A DNA stretch of 64,000 nt from UBA6224 sp963800205 (GTDB taxonomy: Bacteria; Patescibacteriota; Saccharimonadia; Saccharimonadales; UBA4665). The stretch lies in the NCBI GenBank assembly GCA_963800205.1, contig CAWCZQ010000005.1, forward strand, positions 186,001 to 250,000. The letters run 5' to 3'. This document shows, piece by piece, positions 25,794 through 35,251 of this stretch. The notes beneath the pieces are model-generated. The model made no database searches, was not told the DNA's origin, and was given only the letters and a program-made list of their open reading frames with translations. The number at the start of each line of letters is the position of its first letter. Positions within the stretch are counted from its first letter, which is position 1. The translations under genes and the position numbers were made by a program.

Positions 25794-26327
25794 ATGCCGC
25801 GTGCAGTTCCGCCTCTTCGGCGTAAAAGACTCAATGACGATACCAACGATGCAGTGGTACGCCAGGCCTTTTTGCATTTTTTGTCACACCGCTCCGTAGC
25901 CATCGTCACGACTACCGGCCGAGATGATAGACCATCTGCAATTGTCGCCCCCTATAGTGTTGACGAAAACCTCGTCATGTCGTTTTTAACCGACGAAGCC
26001 ACGCAGCAGCATGCAAATCTCAGCCAACAACAACCCGTCATACTGACCATTTTCGATACGAAGAAACAGACCACTCTACAGATAATTGGCACCGTCACTG
26101 AAGTCACGGACAACTTTGAGGTTAATCAAGCGGCCGATAATATATTTCATGACAGTCTATCTTATCACCAATTCCGCAATCCGCCGTTTTTGGCACTCGG
26201 TGGTGACTCGTACGTTGCCTTCCACATCACTCCCGAGCGACTCCACATGTCCTGCTACGGCACCAAGCGCAACTACAGTACTTTTTTAGCGCTACCGCAG
26301 ACGAACAGCGAAGAACAGCCTCCTTAA
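25794..26327 (+). CDS. FMN-binding split-barrel protein (pyridoxamine-oxidase-like)
   Basis: 177 residues. Seen: SHRSVAIVTTTGRDDRPSA, the start of the split barrel of the pyridoxamine 5'-phosphate oxidase fold, then VMSFLTDEATQQHANL and QIIGTVTEVTDN, all typical of flavin- or F420-type binders. It may be a flavin-dependent reductase; the cofactor is not decided. The frame begins at GTG 25788, but ATG 25794 has AGAAGGAG at the right distance, so that start was used. The end overlaps the convergent Crp gene by 4 bases. Confidence 0.82.
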   Translation: MPRAVPPLRRKRLNDDTNDAVVRQAFLHFLSHRSVAIVTTTGRDDRPSAIVAPYSVDENLVMSFLTDEATQQHANLSQQQPVILTIFDTKKQTTLQIIGTVTEVTDNFEVNQAADNIFHDSLSYHQFRNPPFLALGGDSYVAFHITPERLHMSCYGTKRNYSTFLALPQTNSEEQPP

Positions 26328-26974
26328 ATACCGCGAGCTAAACGTCCCTTCATTGCCTCAATATCAGTTACATAGATATGGCCATTTTGTGTTTTTACAC
26401 ACTCATAATTTTTCAGTTTGTTTATTTCACGGCTGACCGTTTCCCTCGAAAGCCCAGACCGGGCCGCTAAATCTACCTCTGAAACTACCAATTGGAATGT
26501 GCCTTCTTTGTCAGGTAAGCCGAACCGTTGACACTCAATGACCAGTTCGTACATTAGACGGCTTTGCGCGCTGCCAGACATTAAATGCACCAGGCGCCCT
26601 AGCAAACCCTCGAGCCCTTGATACACACGAGACATCAGATCGATGGTCACATCAGCATTTTGCTGCAGGAACTCGACCACCTTTTCAGTCGGAACAACAT
26701 GAAGTGCGGTTTCTTCTTCGGTTTTATAAAAATACTTATTCGGTGTTTTTGCGAGCGCCCATGACATGGGGAAGAAGGCAGGTGGCTTGAATATATTGAC
26801 GATAACCTCATCACCACGGTACGAAACATCGTATTTACGCACTCGACCACTGACAAGATAAAAGATATGGGGAGGATTTTCATCAGCAAATAGTAGTATC
26901 TGCCCTTTGGCATAAGTCCTACGGGGATACTTAGTAAATTCAGTATGAACTTTTGCTTGTACATCGACCGTCAT
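26324..26974 (-). CDS. Crp/Fnr-family transcription regulator
   Basis: ATG 26974 (MTVDVQAKVHTEF) with GTAAGGAGAAGACC upstream gives 216 residues; the longer frame to 27058 lacks support. Seen: the cyclic-nucleotide-binding beta roll (YAKGQILLFADENPPHIFYLVSGRVRKYD), a long dimer helix, and a helix-turn-helix AARSGLSRETVSREINKLKNY. There is no cluster of N-terminal cysteines, so it is not an Fe-S FNR; CRP-like or heme-free sensing is likely. The ligand is unknown. Confidence 0.92.
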   Translation of the reverse strand: MTVDVQAKVHTEFTKYPRRTYAKGQILLFADENPPHIFYLVSGRVRKYDVSYRGDEVIVNIFKPPAFFPMSWALAKTPNKYFYKTEEETALHVVPTEKVVEFLQQNADVTIDLMSRVYQGLEGLLGRLVHLMSGSAQSRLMYELVIECQRFGLPDKEGTFQLVVSEVDLAARSGLSRETVSREINKLKNYECVKTQNGHIYVTDIEAMKGRLARGI

Positions 26975-27127
26975 GGTCTTCTCCTTACACCATACCTCTG
27001 GAGTACTGAGTACTATAGGCTGATTTACCCCTGAAACGCAAGCTGATTTATTACACATGGCGATATACCAGACGGATTGTTAATTTTTTAGCCGAATGGC
27101 AACTGCGCGTCTGGTAGACTTTACCCT

Positions 27128-27676
27128 ATGTTAGTACGTCCTCACCCGCACCGGCGCCACCTGTTTGCTCACCTAAAACCAGATTATATTGCGACGTCCG
27201 TCGACGATATAGATTTCAATTATCTTCAGAAAAAAGGCATTACCACCGCGCTTATTGATCTGGACGGAACGGTCGTGGCACGTGGTACCTACGAGGTAAG
27301 TGAATCCACCAAACGGCATCTGCAAAACCAGCCACTCAACATATATATCGCAACCAACCGTCCCAAAAGCCGTAGTCTCAAAAATCTTAAAGAAGCATTG
27401 AATGCCAATGGTGTCGTCCATCCGCGCGGTATTTACGGCAAACCCTTTCCCAGCTACTACCGCCATGCGCTGAGGCTTCATAAACTTTCCAAGTCAGAGA
27501 CCGTCATGATAGGCGACCGCTATTTGCAGGATATTTTTGGGGCGAATCGCGCCGGACTCCACACCGTAGCTGTCCATAAATTAGACAAACCAAAAAGTCT
27601 TTTCGACAAGCTGCTGTCCGCACTAGAACGAACCCAGACTCGGCGCTTATCCAAACGCTATAGCAAAGTGTCCTAA
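27128..27676 (+). CDS. YqeG-family HAD-IIIA phosphatase
   Basis: 182 residues. Seen: ALIDLDGTVVARG (motif I with both catalytic aspartates), IYIATNRP (motif II), HPRGIYGKPFPSYYRHAL (motif III Lys) and VMIGDRYLQDIFGANRAG (motif IV). These are the YqeG branch of HAD hydrolases, probably nucleotide or sugar phosphatases. TAGACT lies 7 nt before the ATG, giving a leaderless start. Convergent with the PAP2-kinase-flippase gene with a 4-base overlap. Confidence 0.92.
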   Translation: MLVRPHPHRRHLFAHLKPDYIATSVDDIDFNYLQKKGITTALIDLDGTVVARGTYEVSESTKRHLQNQPLNIYIATNRPKSRSLKNLKEALNANGVVHPRGIYGKPFPSYYRHALRLHKLSKSETVMIGDRYLQDIFGANRAGLHTVAVHKLDKPKSLFDKLLSALERTQTRRLSKRYSKVS

Positions 27677-30053
27677 ATAAGTCGTTTCTTGGTTATGATT
27701 TTGTACGCAAGCAGGCTAAACGGTATCGGTATCCAGAAGGTGGCAAGGCGATATAGTACCACCGTGGCGTAAGCAGTGGCGCTTACCACACCAAACCCAT
27801 GGAGGCTCGCTGCCATGGCGACTTCTACCGGACCGAGGCCACCGGGCGTCGGAATGGCCGTTTTGGCAATAATCGCCGAGGCATAAACAATGACCGCCAG
27901 CGTCAATGAAGCGCTAATACCTAACGCCTCCATACTGGCATACAAACAGCCGATGTAGGTCAGTGTAATACCCAAAGACATGGCCGCTGCTAACCCGATT
28001 TCTTTGGGTGACGAAGATAGCTCCCGCAAACTCATGATAAATTTCGTCACAAAGCCAGTTATCTTTTGTCGTAGTTTTTTGCTAACCAGCAAAATCAGCG
28101 CTGCTATAACCATAATCACCACGACGACATAGATGTACGTCATTTTGATGTTAAAGGTAAGCAGCTGCGAGACATCCTGGCCCATTACCAGCAAAAATAG
28201 CGCCAGCGGCACGATAAACATCACCGACGCCAATCAGTCCCTGCCCCGCAATGAGGCTCGAAGCTCGGGCTGTCGACAGACCTGGCTTCGTAAGATAGCG
28301 GAGCATTCAGACTTGTACTCGCCAATCCGCCAGGTAGGATTTTGCTGACAAAGGAGGCAGCTAGCTGCACTAGTGATGCGTCGCGTAATCGTAACGGGAT
28401 AGAAGCCAGGGCAACATAGACCGCACCAGCTGCAACATAAGTTAGACTGGAGAATAGCGCAACAGCCACAAGCCAGCCATACTGCATGGAATCAAGGTAA
28501 TCCATTGCCCCGCGAAATTCCTTAAACTGTGGCACAATAATATACACAAAGACTGCCAGCAGCATAATATTGAGCAGTTTGCGGCCATTAAGCCGATCGA
28601 CATTAGCCTCGTCCACTTCTCCGCTAATACCTAATCTACCCTTAAGTATCTGTTGGAGCTGCGGCAGCGTATCTTTTTGTTCCTTGAGTGCCGCCGTCGT
28701 CGCACCACTAAATACTGATCGCTGGAGAAACGGTAACGATTCTTTTAAGGTATCGGCATCGAGGATTTTTGTAGCAGCTTCGGTGGTACGCTCCGGCCCG
28801 ACGATGAGTGCCATCGACATAAGAAGCTCTGCAATGTCCATGGACTTGCGCTGTTTACTGGGCGAGACTTCTGCGAACCCAAAATCTATCATCCACACCT
28901 TGCCGTGCGTATCAACCATGAGATTTGCCGCCCGCAAATCACGATGAGCCATATTACCATTATGCAACTGTGCGACTTGCCGCCAGGCATCTTCAAGCGT
29001 TTTTTGAGTAATGCGCTTAAAGTCAGTTAGTGGTTTGGCGGGGACTCTCTCCTGAATCAGCAACCAGTGCGTTCCGATCTTTACCAAGTCGACGACACGA
29101 GGCGTTCGAACACCCGCCTGCTTCGCCCACATATTGGCGAATGATTCGATCTCAACATTCCGACGGCTATCTAGGTACGGCTCCTCTGCTTGCATATTTT
29201 TATAACGGAAGAAACGATACAGCTTAAATAGCCAATCGGCGGCATGCTCCTGCTTGCCGAATACTTTACCAAAGTACTCAGTGCCATTTTTGTCTTGAAT
29301 GAAAATTGGACGCGATCCTCGAGCATCCACCGAAGCAAAGGTCGCATGGCGAATATCATAGCCCCGTCTTTTTAACGCGCGCTTTATCCGAGCGACCGAT
29401 ATAAACTGCACCGATGTTCCCACTAGCAGTGATACAAGAGCACCCACCAAGGCTCCTAACGCCCAGCCTCCCACCACATCGAGCGGCAAATGGGCACCCA
29501 GATACATCCGACTAATACCGACCAGCACCACGATGAGCAGCAAATATTTTCGGTATTTTGGTTTAACTTGATAAAACAAGACACCAGCCACCGCCGCCAC
29601 AAAGGTTGAATGTCCCGATGGATAGCCGAATCCCGAGTAGACATGATCTCGAAACAGTGTCACCACATCTACCAACCCCTGAGGGCGTGACCGATGCACC
29701 AAAGCTTTGGCTACTTTAGCCAGCAGCCAGCCACTCACTCCACTAGCAAGCACCGTCCATGCCGCCCGACGATTTATGACGTACCAGGTGACGCCAAACC
29801 AGACGGGCAACGAGGCAAAAGCGCCGAACTGCGTTATAAGATACATGAGGGCGCCTATGAGAACCGGCAAGGAATTAAAGAAATGGAATATTGGCTTCTC
29901 GACACTATCAAACAAGCCCTGGTTTAGAGCCTGGATAGTGGTGATGGTAAACAATGGCACTGCCCACAGCAAGACCACCACGTAGCGGACATCACGTCGC
30001 TGATTCAAAAATTGACTATACTGTTTACGGAAAAATTGTCGGACCGGGGACAT
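27673..30053 (-). pseudogene. PAP2 phosphatase / kinase-like / LPG-synthase-type flippase fusion, frameshifted
   Basis: One long gene broken by two indels. Residues 1-215: PAP2 membrane phosphatase with all three motifs, KALVHRSRP (K116 to P124), YPSGHST (144-150) and SRMYLGAHLPLD (181-192). Residues about 240-420: a kinase-like domain with HRDLRAANLMV (370-380) and IDFGFAE (389-395). From residue 495: the multi-helix UPF0104/MprF-type flippase-like domain, ending with TAIPTPGGLGPVEVA and VLYRLATFWIP in the second frame. The join is out of frame at about 28300 and again at about 28222; the missing stretch reads ARYLTKPGLSTAR in the third frame. Fusions of this kind occur in actinobacteria and suggest linked dephosphorylation, phosphorylation and flipping of a lipid. 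ATG 30053 has GAGG 8 bases upstream. Confidence 0.85.
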
Positions 30054-30560
30054 GTACTGAACCTCTTTGTCTATTATGTAATGATGATGAATTTGTTAAG
30101 GTCAAACTGCTTCTTTACCCCTGCTTGGTCCTACTCTCTCGGCTGTTTTTTCTGCCAGAGACTGAGAGTCGGCAGCTTTCCCCTCGACTGCGCTGCCACC
30201 AACGAAACATATAATTTGCATTGGATTATCTTGGCCGATTTAGTGCCGTTCGTAAGTAATCTTTTTCACAGTAAACTAGAGGCGCCCTCCTTACACTTTC
30301 CGGTATGGTATAGCCAAATCTAATAGTTACACTCCCGAACTAGGGATAAGCGAGCATACTCCACTACTATCCGATGGTCGGAGACATAGTAGGGCTACCG
30401 CCGAATATATCGGCTCTATACTCCTCAGTACTAATGGCTCCGTGGCCGTTCTGTACTATCGTGATGGATAGTGGGAACTCGATGACTCTATCGTAAATGT
30501 ACGGGCTAGTTAAAATCAGTAATTGTTCTCGACTTCTATAATCAGTATCATAGGGATACT
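30054..30560. other. Intergenic region with three hairpins
   Basis: 507 bases between the fusion gene and a secreted protein. Open frames on the plus strand here look random. Three compact hairpins lie in a row: CTACTAT-CCGA / TCGG-(AGAC)-ATAGTAG (30364-30392), GCCGA / TCGGC (30400-30414) and ACTATC / GATAGT (30455-30472). None is followed by a T-run, so they are not simple terminators; an RNA element is possible. Confidence 0.45.
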
Positions 30561-31532
30561 ATGCATGTTAAAAACGCCAAGGTAGCCTGGCTGCCTGTCA
30601 TACAACTTCTCGTGGCGGTTTCTTTGTTATTAGCCGCAACGTGGCAGTATGCATGTACGTCCTACGACAAAGCCGTCGCCGTTTCCGCTACTACCACCGT
30701 GCCTTTTCATGTCGCCCAAGACCCTGTCACCCCCCCATACACTTTTCCTAACGGTGGCAGAACATTGTTTCCCGACTATCGCCTCGTCGCCCTATACGGA
30801 GCCCCTGATGCCCCAGTATTAGGAGTGCTTGGCCGGCAAGGGCCAGAAGAATCGGTCAAGCGAGTACGGCAGCTGGCCGAGCAGTACCAACCGTATTCAA
30901 AGCAATATATCTTGCCGACATTCGAGATAATCGCCACTGTTGCTTCGGCCTCACCGACCGAAAACCACGACTACTCGCTTGAGGTTCCGGTTAGTTCGCT
31001 CCGCACGTGGGTAGCGACCGCCAAAAAACATGGCGTGTATGTCATCCTCGATCTGCAATCGGGCCGCACCGACTTTTTAACTCAAGCCAAACAGCTCGAG
31101 CCGCTCCTAGTCGAGCCCAATGTTGGCCTGGCCCTCGACCCAGAATGGCGACTGACTAGCACTCAGGTTCCGCTCAAGCAAATCGGTTCTGTATCTGCGA
31201 ACGAAGTCAACCAAACAGCATCCTGGCTGGCAACATTAACGCGTCGCCACCATCTGCCACAAAAAGTATTTTTACTCCATCAGTTTCGTAACGACATGTT
31301 ACCCGATCGCCAAAACATCAATACAGCCTTTCCAGAGCTCGCCGTAGCAATTCAGATGGACGGACAGGGCTCACAACCACAAAAACAAGACACGTGGCGA
31401 GCGATTCTGCGACAACCACCCCAACGAACATACTACGGGTGGAAGAACTTCTACGAAAAAGATTCTCCTATGCTGAATCCTAAGCAAACCATGAGCATTA
31501 GCCCTCAGCCCTGGTATATTTCTTTTCAATAG
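30561..31532 (+). CDS. Secreted protein, TIM-barrel-like, unknown function
   Basis: 323 residues with an N-terminal hydrophobic segment (VIQLLVAVSLLLAATWQY) followed by a Cys and a Thr/Val-rich linker, so a signal peptide or anchor. The body has RLVALYGAPDAPVLGVLG, YILPTFEIIATVA, HGVYVILDLQSGRTDFL and NVGLALDPEWRL, which look like successive beta-alpha units of a barrel with acidic residues at strand ends, as in glycoside hydrolases. I recall similar lipoprotein-like proteins of unknown role in actinobacteria. A TATCAT box lies 9 bases before the ATG. It sits between two flippase-type genes, which suggests a cell-surface lipid or glycan role. Confidence 0.72.
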   Translation: MHVKNAKVAWLPVIQLLVAVSLLLAATWQYACTSYDKAVAVSATTTVPFHVAQDPVTPPYTFPNGGRTLFPDYRLVALYGAPDAPVLGVLGRQGPEESVKRVRQLAEQYQPYSKQYILPTFEIIATVASASPTENHDYSLEVPVSSLRTWVATAKKHGVYVILDLQSGRTDFLTQAKQLEPLLVEPNVGLALDPEWRLTSTQVPLKQIGSVSANEVNQTASWLATLTRRHHLPQKVFLLHQFRNDMLPDRQNINTAFPELAVAIQMDGQGSQPQKQDTWRAILRQPPQRTYYGWKNFYEKDSPMLNPKQTMSISPQPWYISFQ

Positions 31533-31546
31533 CTTGAAATGTGCTC

Positions 31547-32494
31547 CTAGAGATACGAACGGCGCACTGCTACGAGCATCGCCACACCACCCACCACAAT
31601 GGGCAGCCAGTATGTCACCAGTCGAAACAATACGGTTGCTGCTACCGCATCGGACAAAGAAATGCCGCTGGCAATCAGCGAAGCGGCAATCCCCGCCTCG
31701 ACTCCGCCCAACCCTCCAGGAGTCGGTGTAATCGTCTGAGCGGCCAGACCTACCGTCAGCGCGATGGCAGCCACCAATAGAGAGGAAGCAGCGACGCCAG
31801 TCGCAATGAGGGCCATCCACAATATTGCAATATTAGAAAGTGTTATGACGAGTGACAACCCTTGCGCTGCGGCAAGACGCCATGGCTCTTTTCTGTATCG
31901 ACCAAATAACTGATATACCTGTCGTAGCCGTCTCCCCAATAATGTTCGAGCAGCTAGTGCCGCTATAATGAGCACCACAATAAGCCCGATAAAAATGATG
32001 GGTGTCACGGCATTGCCGAGATGTGCACCGACGAGGAATGGTGCGAACACGGCCAGCACAACCAACACCCCTGTATGCCCTATCGCTCCCAACAGGTTAT
32101 TTATGGCAACGATTGTTCCGGCGACTGCGTTTGGGTGGCCTACTTTTCTTAAATACCAAAAATTCACTCCCACACTTCCTATGCCGCTGGGTAAGACTTT
32201 GCCAACAAATGATCCGGCTACCTCCACCATACACGTCGGCAGGTAGAGAAGCCGCCGTTGTGACAAAACAGTATAAATTCCGGCCGATGCCAGCCAGGTA
32301 ACAATTTGAGTAACTACCATGCCGGCAAACAAAGTCAGTGCACTACCCGACCAAGCAATGTCTCCTGTCTTTTCTTGCTGTATAAAAACTAGCGCGGTAT
32401 ACAGTAAAGCGGCCACCACAATACTGCCTACAATCACACTCTTGTACTTTATGAGTGCCTCCCGAGGATTAGCGGCCGGTCTGGATTTGGTCAT
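31547..32494 (-). CDS. Flippase-like LPG-synthase TM-domain protein (UPF0104)
   Basis: 315 residues with about eight hydrophobic segments and the family end TITPTPGGLGGVEAGI and VLFRLVTYWLPIVVGG. It matches the C-terminal domain of the frameshifted fusion gene (TPGGLG-VE and RL-T-W-P are shared), so the window has two copies of this membrane domain within 5 kb. UPF0104/MprF N-terminal domains move aminoacyl-lipids or polyprenyl-linked lipids across the membrane. There is no synthetase domain here. It ends 14 bases from the stop of the convergent secreted protein. Confidence 0.9.
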   Translation of the reverse strand: MTKSRPAANPREALIKYKSVIVGSIVVAALLYTALVFIQQEKTGDIAWSGSALTLFAGMVVTQIVTWLASAGIYTVLSQRRLLYLPTCMVEVAGSFVGKVLPSGIGSVGVNFWYLRKVGHPNAVAGTIVAINNLLGAIGHTGVLVVLAVFAPFLVGAHLGNAVTPIIFIGLIVVLIIAALAARTLLGRRLRQVYQLFGRYRKEPWRLAAAQGLSLVITLSNIAILWMALIATGVAASSLLVAAIALTVGLAAQTITPTPGGLGGVEAGIAASLIASGISLSDAVAATVLFRLVTYWLPIVVGGVAMLVAVRRSYL

Positions 32495-32607
32495 CGTATC
32501 TTAACCATAAACGTTATATTATTGAAGCACAAGCAACTTAAGCGGCATTTATGTAAAATATTTCACATTACTATATGCGGCAACACATTAGAATATAAAA
32601 ATCATTT

Positions 32608-33177
32608 ATGAGTCGTGGAAATCACAAAAACCTATCACCTTTTTCTGCTCGAGCAAACCGTAATAAAACCACGAGCAGAATAGCCACACATACTAAGCAT
32701 GGTGTGCTACTGTTGCTACTCCTCTCGGGTTTAATAGGAATTACTTCTACCATAACGGAAGAAATACAGCCATCAAAAGCCACCGCTATTCGCAACACTC
32801 ACACTAGTGACAAGACTATCGCTAAACTCCCTCAACAAGCTAGTCAAACATTGGAGACATTACCCGATGCATCACCGCCTAGCAATGCCCGCGAGGCCGA
32901 AGTGACAACGCCTCGTGTGTTTACTTCCGAAGAAAGTTGTGACAATACAGCAAAAGCCGAAAAGATGGCAGAATACCAGCAACAAGTGTCAGAGGAAGAT
33001 AGCCGCCACGCCAAGATTATCAATCAGCTTAATAGTACTGGCTTAGTCACCCGCTACCTCAATGCCAACATGTACTCTATGCGGGTCGAAAACGAAGCTC
33101 ATCTTCACGATGAAACTCGCAGCGAGCTAGCAGCAGACTTGGACGACGCGCTCGCTGAACTCCACTGTAACCGATAA
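32608..33177 (+). CDS. Membrane-anchored or secreted hypothetical protein, 189 aa
   Basis: Residues about 32-50 (GVLLLLLLSGLIGITST) form one hydrophobic segment after a basic N-terminus, so a signal or anchor. The rest is polar, helical and rich in Ser, Thr, Glu and Ala, with two Cys (EESCDNTAK and LHCNR at the end) that could pair. No family recognised. It lies directly upstream of the marR operator palindrome. Confidence 0.68.
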   Translation: MSRGNHKNLSPFSARANRNKTTSRIATHTKHGVLLLLLLSGLIGITSTITEEIQPSKATAIRNTHTSDKTIAKLPQQASQTLETLPDASPPSNAREAEVTTPRVFTSEESCDNTAKAEKMAEYQQQVSEEDSRHAKIINQLNSTGLVTRYLNANMYSMRVENEAHLHDETRSELAADLDDALAELHCNR

Positions 33178-33180
33178 TTT

Positions 33181-33203
33181 TATTTACTTAGTCTAAGTAA
33201 ATA
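33181..33203. promoter_or_regulatory. Perfect 10-bp palindrome, probable MarR operator
   Basis: TATTTACTTA GTC TAAGTAAATA: arms match exactly. It covers the place where the -35 box of the TATACT promoter (33207-33212) should be. The regulator gene starts 17 bases later, so autoregulation is the simplest reading. Confidence 0.7.
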
Positions 33204-33206
33204 ATA

Positions 33207-33219
33207 TATACTACTGGTA
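33207..33219 (+). promoter_or_regulatory. Leaderless promoter of the MarR gene
   Basis: TATACT at 33207-33212, 7 bases, then ATG 33220. Confidence 0.65.
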
Positions 33220-33678
33220 ATGGATCAGTACGAGAGTGAAATTGAGGCAATTGATGCTGGGCTAACTGCCTTACATCGCGCTACCTTCCAGCATAAAGCC
33301 TGGCAAGATCTCCAGCGCCGGGCTGATGTAGAACTAGACCGGGCCAGCGCCTCGCTCCTCAAGGCCATCATGCATCATGGCAATGGTTCTTGTCGTCTGC
33401 ACGACATTGCCCGCCAACTTGGCATTGAGGCGCCCTCGGTGACGCGAAAAGTGCAAGAACTCGAAACTAAAGGCTTGCTCAGCCGCATCCCCGATCCTGT
33501 TGATAAGCGTGCAGCCAACATTAAACTGACCGACAAAGGCCGTGACCAGATCAACCGTCTTCAAGCTGCTCGTCGAGAGCGACTCCGCCTTCTTTTACGG
33601 ACCTGGCCAGCTACCGACCGCACAGCCCTGGCGGCACTACTCAAACAATTAGCCAACGACCTGACCGAACAACACTAA
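33220..33678 (+). CDS. MarR-family regulator
   Basis: 152 residues. Seen: the winged-helix core with CRLHDIARQLGIEAPSVTRKV (recognition helix) and LLSRIPDPVDKRAANIKLTDKG (the wing with the conserved Asp-x-Arg). Such proteins repress drug-export genes and release DNA when they bind phenolic or drug ligands. The exporter begins 12 bases downstream with its own AAAGGAG site, and a perfect palindrome overlaps the promoter, so it very likely controls this two-gene operon. Confidence 0.93.
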   Translation: MDQYESEIEAIDAGLTALHRATFQHKAWQDLQRRADVELDRASASLLKAIMHHGNGSCRLHDIARQLGIEAPSVTRKVQELETKGLLSRIPDPVDKRAANIKLTDKGRDQINRLQAARRERLRLLLRTWPATDRTALAALLKQLANDLTEQH

Positions 33679-33689
33679 AAGGAGACAAA

Positions 33690-35237
33690 ATGGCCAACAA
33701 ACAAGCAAGCGCCCAAGCAGCGCAACCAACGCACGGAGAAATTAAGTACATCATGACCGCTCTCATGATTACGCTCTTGTTGGCTGCGCTTGACCAATCT
33801 ATCGTTGCAACGGCTTTACCGCGAATTGCCAGCGAATTACATGGCCTCACGAAATTATCATGGGTTGCGACGTCTTACCTCATAGCAAGTGCTATTGTCA
33901 CGCCTATTTACGGTAAACTCGGCGATTTATATGGACGGAAAAAGATCTTTCAAATTGCCATAGGACTTTTCCTGCTTGGTTCGATGTTGTCCGGTATTAG
34001 TCAATCGATGAATCAGTTGATTGTCTTCCGGGCCGTCCAAGGTATCGGCGCCGGTGGTCTGATGAGCCTCGTGCTGGCAATCATCGGTGATGTTATACCT
34101 CCCCGTCAGCGCGGAAAATACCAGGGCTATTTTGGCGCTGTCTTTGGTATAGCGAGTGTGGCCGGTCCGGTACTGGGAGGCCTCTTTACTGAACATCTGT
34201 CGTGGCGATGGATTTTTTACATTAATATTCCTCTCGGTATCCTCGCACTTTCGCTAGTGGCTGCCCGCCTGCACCTCCACAGCCCGCCCAAAAAAGAGAA
34301 CCACATCGATTACGGAGGCGCCGCCCTCCTTTCGATATCAGTCCTCAGTATCATCCTCGTATCAGTGTGGGCTGGCATTGATTACGCTTGGGTCTCGTGG
34401 CAAATTCTCTCATTGATTGTGTCTGCTTTGGTATTTGCCGGGCTATTCATATGGAGAGAAAATCGTTCACCAGAACCTCTTATACCGCTGCGACTTTTTA
34501 AAAACGATATTATGACCGTCTCGACGCTACTTTCATTTGTGACCGGTATTGCTATGTTTGCAACGATATTATACATCCCAATGTACCAACAAATAGTTCG
34601 CGGTTACTCACCGACAAAGTCAGGCTTACTCATGCTTCCAATGGTTATGGGAATGTTCGTGGCCTCCATGGTGTCTGGCAGACTCATTACTCGTTTTGGC
34701 CGCTACCGGGTCTTCCCGATTGCCGGAACTTTGGTACTCGCTTTTGGTATGTTCTTGTTCAGTCACGTGGGACTCAATACCAACACTTGGCTATTATCAG
34801 CCTGGATGCTCGTTATTGGTCTCGGGCTGGGGCAGTTGTTTCAGGTCCCCGTGCTGGCGGTACAAAATTCGACAGCACGCAAAGATCTCGGAACAGCGAC
34901 GTCCACCGTTACCTTCTTCCGCAGTATCGGGAGTGCCCTTGGTGGAGCGGTATTCGGCACTATTCTCATATCGCGCCTGCATCATCACCTGCAAGCTTCC
35001 TTGCCTGGCGCTATCGGCGAACGCGTAGCTGGTGGTTTATCGGGCGGCTTCGAACAACTCGCTCGTCTTACCCCCACGCTTCGGCTCGACGTGCTAACAG
35101 CTTACGTGCAGTCATTCCGTGATATGTTTCTTATTGGTATACCCTTTGCGTTGGTCGCCTTTGGTATTGCCCTGTTTTTACGGGAAACGCCGCTGCGCGA
35201 CACACACGAAGACGAACAGATTACCTTACCTGAGTAG
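33690..35237 (+). CDS. MFS drug exporter, DHA2 (EmrB/QacA) family
   Basis: 515 residues with fourteen hydrophobic segments as in DHA2 proteins. Seen: ALDQSIVATALPRIA at the first helix end (the D-x-x-I-V-x-x-A-L-P motif D1), YGKLGDLYGRKKIF (motif A), GIGAGGLMSLVLAIIGDVIPPRQRGK (motif B region), and FGIASVAGPVLGGL (motif C). Exports drugs or toxic compounds by proton antiport. ATG with AAAAGGAGACAAA. It is the target gene of the MarR regulator directly upstream. Confidence 0.95.
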   Translation: MANKQASAQAAQPTHGEIKYIMTALMITLLLAALDQSIVATALPRIASELHGLTKLSWVATSYLIASAIVTPIYGKLGDLYGRKKIFQIAIGLFLLGSMLSGISQSMNQLIVFRAVQGIGAGGLMSLVLAIIGDVIPPRQRGKYQGYFGAVFGIASVAGPVLGGLFTEHLSWRWIFYINIPLGILALSLVAARLHLHSPPKKENHIDYGGAALLSISVLSIILVSVWAGIDYAWVSWQILSLIVSALVFAGLFIWRENRSPEPLIPLRLFKNDIMTVSTLLSFVTGIAMFATILYIPMYQQIVRGYSPTKSGLLMLPMVMGMFVASMVSGRLITRFGRYRVFPIAGTLVLAFGMFLFSHVGLNTNTWLLSAWMLVIGLGLGQLFQVPVLAVQNSTARKDLGTATSTVTFFRSIGSALGGAVFGTILISRLHHHLQASLPGAIGERVAGGLSGGFEQLARLTPTLRLDVLTAYVQSFRDMFLIGIPFALVAFGIALFLRETPLRDTHEDEQITLPE

Positions 35238-35251
35238 AGAGTCTTACTCCC

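Noticed and set aside
30012..30323. Plus-strand open frame of 103 codons between the fusion gene and the secreted protein
   Set aside because: No ribosome site, irregular composition and overlap with the fusion gene start; looks random.
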